Source: JACKEQ01 sp041389565
GTDB lineage: Bacteria; Myxococcota_A; UBA796; GCA-2862545
Reading direction: 5' to 3'
DNA: 64,000 nt
Assembly (NCBI GenBank): GCA_041389565.1
Contig: JAWKRP010000035.1
Coordinates: 1 to 64,000, forward strand
Shown: piece after piece, positions 62,699 to 64,000 of the stretch
Layout of the letters: every line of letters starts with the position of its first letter
Numbering within the stretch: the first letter of the stretch is position 1
Position numbers and translations under genes: made by a program
The notes under the pieces: generated by a model
What the model was told of the DNA's origin: nothing
Seen by the model: the letters and a program-made list of their open reading frames with translations, nothing else
Databases searched by the model: none

Positions 62699-63886
62699 AT
62701 GAGTGTCGCTCGTCTTACACTGCGTCCCAAGTCCGCGAAGCGGGTCCGGTCTGGCCACCCCTGGGTGTTCAGCAACGAGCTGGAGCCCGGATTCGCCGAG
62801 CTGGAGCCCGGTTCCGTCGCCGATGTCTTCGAGTCCGGCGGCGCGTTCGTCGGGCGTGGAATGGTGTCCCCCCATTCCTTGATCGCGGTGCGCATCTGCT
62901 CGCGCCTGCGCAAGGAAGACCTCGACAGTCCCGTGTTCTTCGAGATGCGCCTGCGCCAGGCCCTCGACTATCGCCAGTCCGTGTGGCCGGGGCGGCGCGA
63001 CCTGCGCCTGGTGAACGCCGAGGGCGACTTCCTGCCGGGGCTCGTGGTCGACCGGTTCGGAGACCACCTGGCCGTGCAGATCAACACGGTCGGCATGGAG
63101 GTCCGGAAGCCCCAGCTCCTGGAGGCCCTGCAGAAGGTGCTCGGCCCGTCGAGCGGGGTGCTCCGCAACGACAACAAGGTGCGGGAGCTCGAGGGCCTCG
63201 AGCTCGGGCGCGAGGTGTGGTTCGGCGAGCCTCCCGAGTCGGTCGACATCGACGAGCTGGGCGTCACGTTCCGGGTCCCGCTGCTCGGCGGCCAGAAGAC
63301 CGGTCACTTCTACGATCAGGCGGAGAACCGACGCTTCGCGGGGTCGCTGTGCGCCGGGCGCTCGGTGCTCGACGTGTACGCGAACAGCGGCGGGTTCGCG
63401 CTCCAGGCCCTCCGCCAGGGCGCCACGCACGCCGTCACGGTCGACAAGAGCGCGCCGAATGCGGCCATCGCGCTCGAGAACGCCCGACTGAACGGCTTCG
63501 CCGACCGCTTCGAAGCGGTCACGGCGGAAGGGAACCGCGATCTGGAGGAGCGCGTCGGGCGTGGCGAGCGCTACGGCGCCGTGGTGCTCGACCCGCCGGC
63601 CTTCGCGAAGAGCCGGAAGACCGCCGGGAACGCCCTGCGGGGGTACACGCGCATCAACGCGCTCGGCATGACGCTCGTGGAGCCCGGGGGCTTCCTGTTC
63701 ACGAGCTCGTGCTCGCACCACGTGCACGAGGATCGCTTCCTCGAGGCCCTGCAGTCCGCGGCGCAGATGGCGAACCGCACGCTCCGGATGGTGCGCCGCG
63801 GGGAGCAGGCACCGGATCACCCCATCCTGCCGGGCGTTCCCGAGACCCGTTACCTGAAGAGCCTGGCCCTCCAGGTGCTCGTGTAG
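62699..63886 (+). CDS. RlmI-like 23S rRNA (cytosine-C5) methyltransferase
   Basis: The 395-aa product has an N-terminal PUA domain (SAKRVRSGHPWVFSNELEPG), an intermediate domain with RLVNAEGDFLPGLVVDRFGD, and a SAM-dependent methyltransferase domain: QKTGHFYDQAENR, VLDVYANSGGFALQAL, AVTVDKSAPN, VVLDPPAFAKS and SCSHHV. The layout matches RlmI (class I, C5 of cytosine 1962). ATG 62699 is chosen because MSVARLTLRP is the usual start; no ribosome site is evident. Divergent from moaC. Confidence 0.9.
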   Translation: MSVARLTLRPKSAKRVRSGHPWVFSNELEPGFAELEPGSVADVFESGGAFVGRGMVSPHSLIAVRICSRLRKEDLDSPVFFEMRLRQALDYRQSVWPGRRDLRLVNAEGDFLPGLVVDRFGDHLAVQINTVGMEVRKPQLLEALQKVLGPSSGVLRNDNKVRELEGLELGREVWFGEPPESVDIDELGVTFRVPLLGGQKTGHFYDQAENRRFAGSLCAGRSVLDVYANSGGFALQALRQGATHAVTVDKSAPNAAIALENARLNGFADRFEAVTAEGNRDLEERVGRGERYGAVVLDPPAFAKSRKTAGNALRGYTRINALGMTLVEPGGFLFTSSCSHHVHEDRFLEALQSAAQMANRTLRMVRRGEQAPDHPILPGVPETRYLKSLALQVLV

Positions 63887-63941
63887 GCGAGCAGCGGCGA
63901 TCCGCCCGAATGGCGGTTAGTCAGGGCCCCTTGGAGCGAAC

Positions 63942-64000
63942 ATGGCGATCCTCGACATCATCACGGCCCCCCACCCGATCCTCGAGATGGCGGCCCGTCC
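63942..64000 (+). CDS. def: Peptide deformylase, N-terminal fragment cut by the window end
   Basis: Only the first 19 or so residues are present (MAILDIITAPHPILEMAAR), which match the start of peptide deformylase, the enzyme that removes the formyl group from new proteins. GGAG lies seven bases upstream of the ATG. The gene runs past the window end, so the metal motifs cannot be checked. Confidence 0.7.
   Translation, partial: MAILDIITAPHPILEMAAR

Overview
The window is a very GC-rich chromosomal segment that looks like a Myxococcota-type (former deltaproteobacterial) genome. The signs are: many eukaryote-like Ser/Thr kinases, some with DWG in place of DFG; an NtrC-type regulator with GAFTDA; MYXO-CTERM-like C-termini (Cys-Gly-Cys, hydrophobic stretch, Arg run); Asp-Thr-rich linkers; a MopE-like surface protein; and parS sites of the form TGTTCCACGTGGAACA. 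It holds a parAB/rsmG/mnmG block, so it probably lies near the replication origin. No rRNA, tRNA, CRISPR array or insertion sequence was recognised.

Layout. 1-1310 carries no credible gene; it is made of two dispersed repeat modules (39-bp units and a longer partner module) that recur, inverted, at 52560-53238. 1311-5248 encodes two membrane-linked protein kinases. 5299-7604 pairs a membrane-anchored PD-(D/E)XK nuclease-like protein with TmcA. 7591-10369 holds an NHL-type lipoprotein, a Cys phosphatase and a RIO1-like kinase. 10609-12065 is a DUF432-MscS pair. 12069-15891 contains a degenerate DUF1858-like small protein divergent from a tight three-gene operon (ATP-grasp-like, AstE-like, glutathione-synthetase-like). 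15846-18397 is a divergent histidine kinase/NtrC pair. 18451-21367 is a TonB-dependent receptor with a partner lipoprotein. 21371-29951 holds envelope proteins and a large FHA protein.

30150-39835 is the most striking part. A TonB receptor, two HmuY-family heme-binding lipoproteins and a metalloprotease form one operon behind a promoter with a Fur-like box in its spacer. They are followed by a subtilase and a divergent M1-M28-PDZ fusion protease, with a second Fur-like dyad in the protease intergenic region. The set suggests iron-controlled proteolysis coupled to heme capture, by analogy with gingipain and HmuY.

39894-49585 is mostly lipoproteins and small membrane proteins, with a GDPD, a kinase-ATPase fusion and a small frameshifted gene. 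49575-56093 is udk-parB-parA, divergent rsmG, a repeat element, a lipoprotein and mnmG; three good parS sites lie here, two of them inside coding sequence. 56098-64000 holds a DUF4399 lipoprotein, an RluA-family pseudouridine synthase, a TonB-C-like protein, a YihY/BrkB protein, a Sel1-repeat lipoprotein, moaC, an RlmI-like methyltransferase and the first codons of def.

Genes are very tightly packed. ATGA, GTGA, TTGA and TGATG stop/start overlaps are common and often decide the start codon. Many exported proteins have unusually short signal peptides with few or no basic residues.
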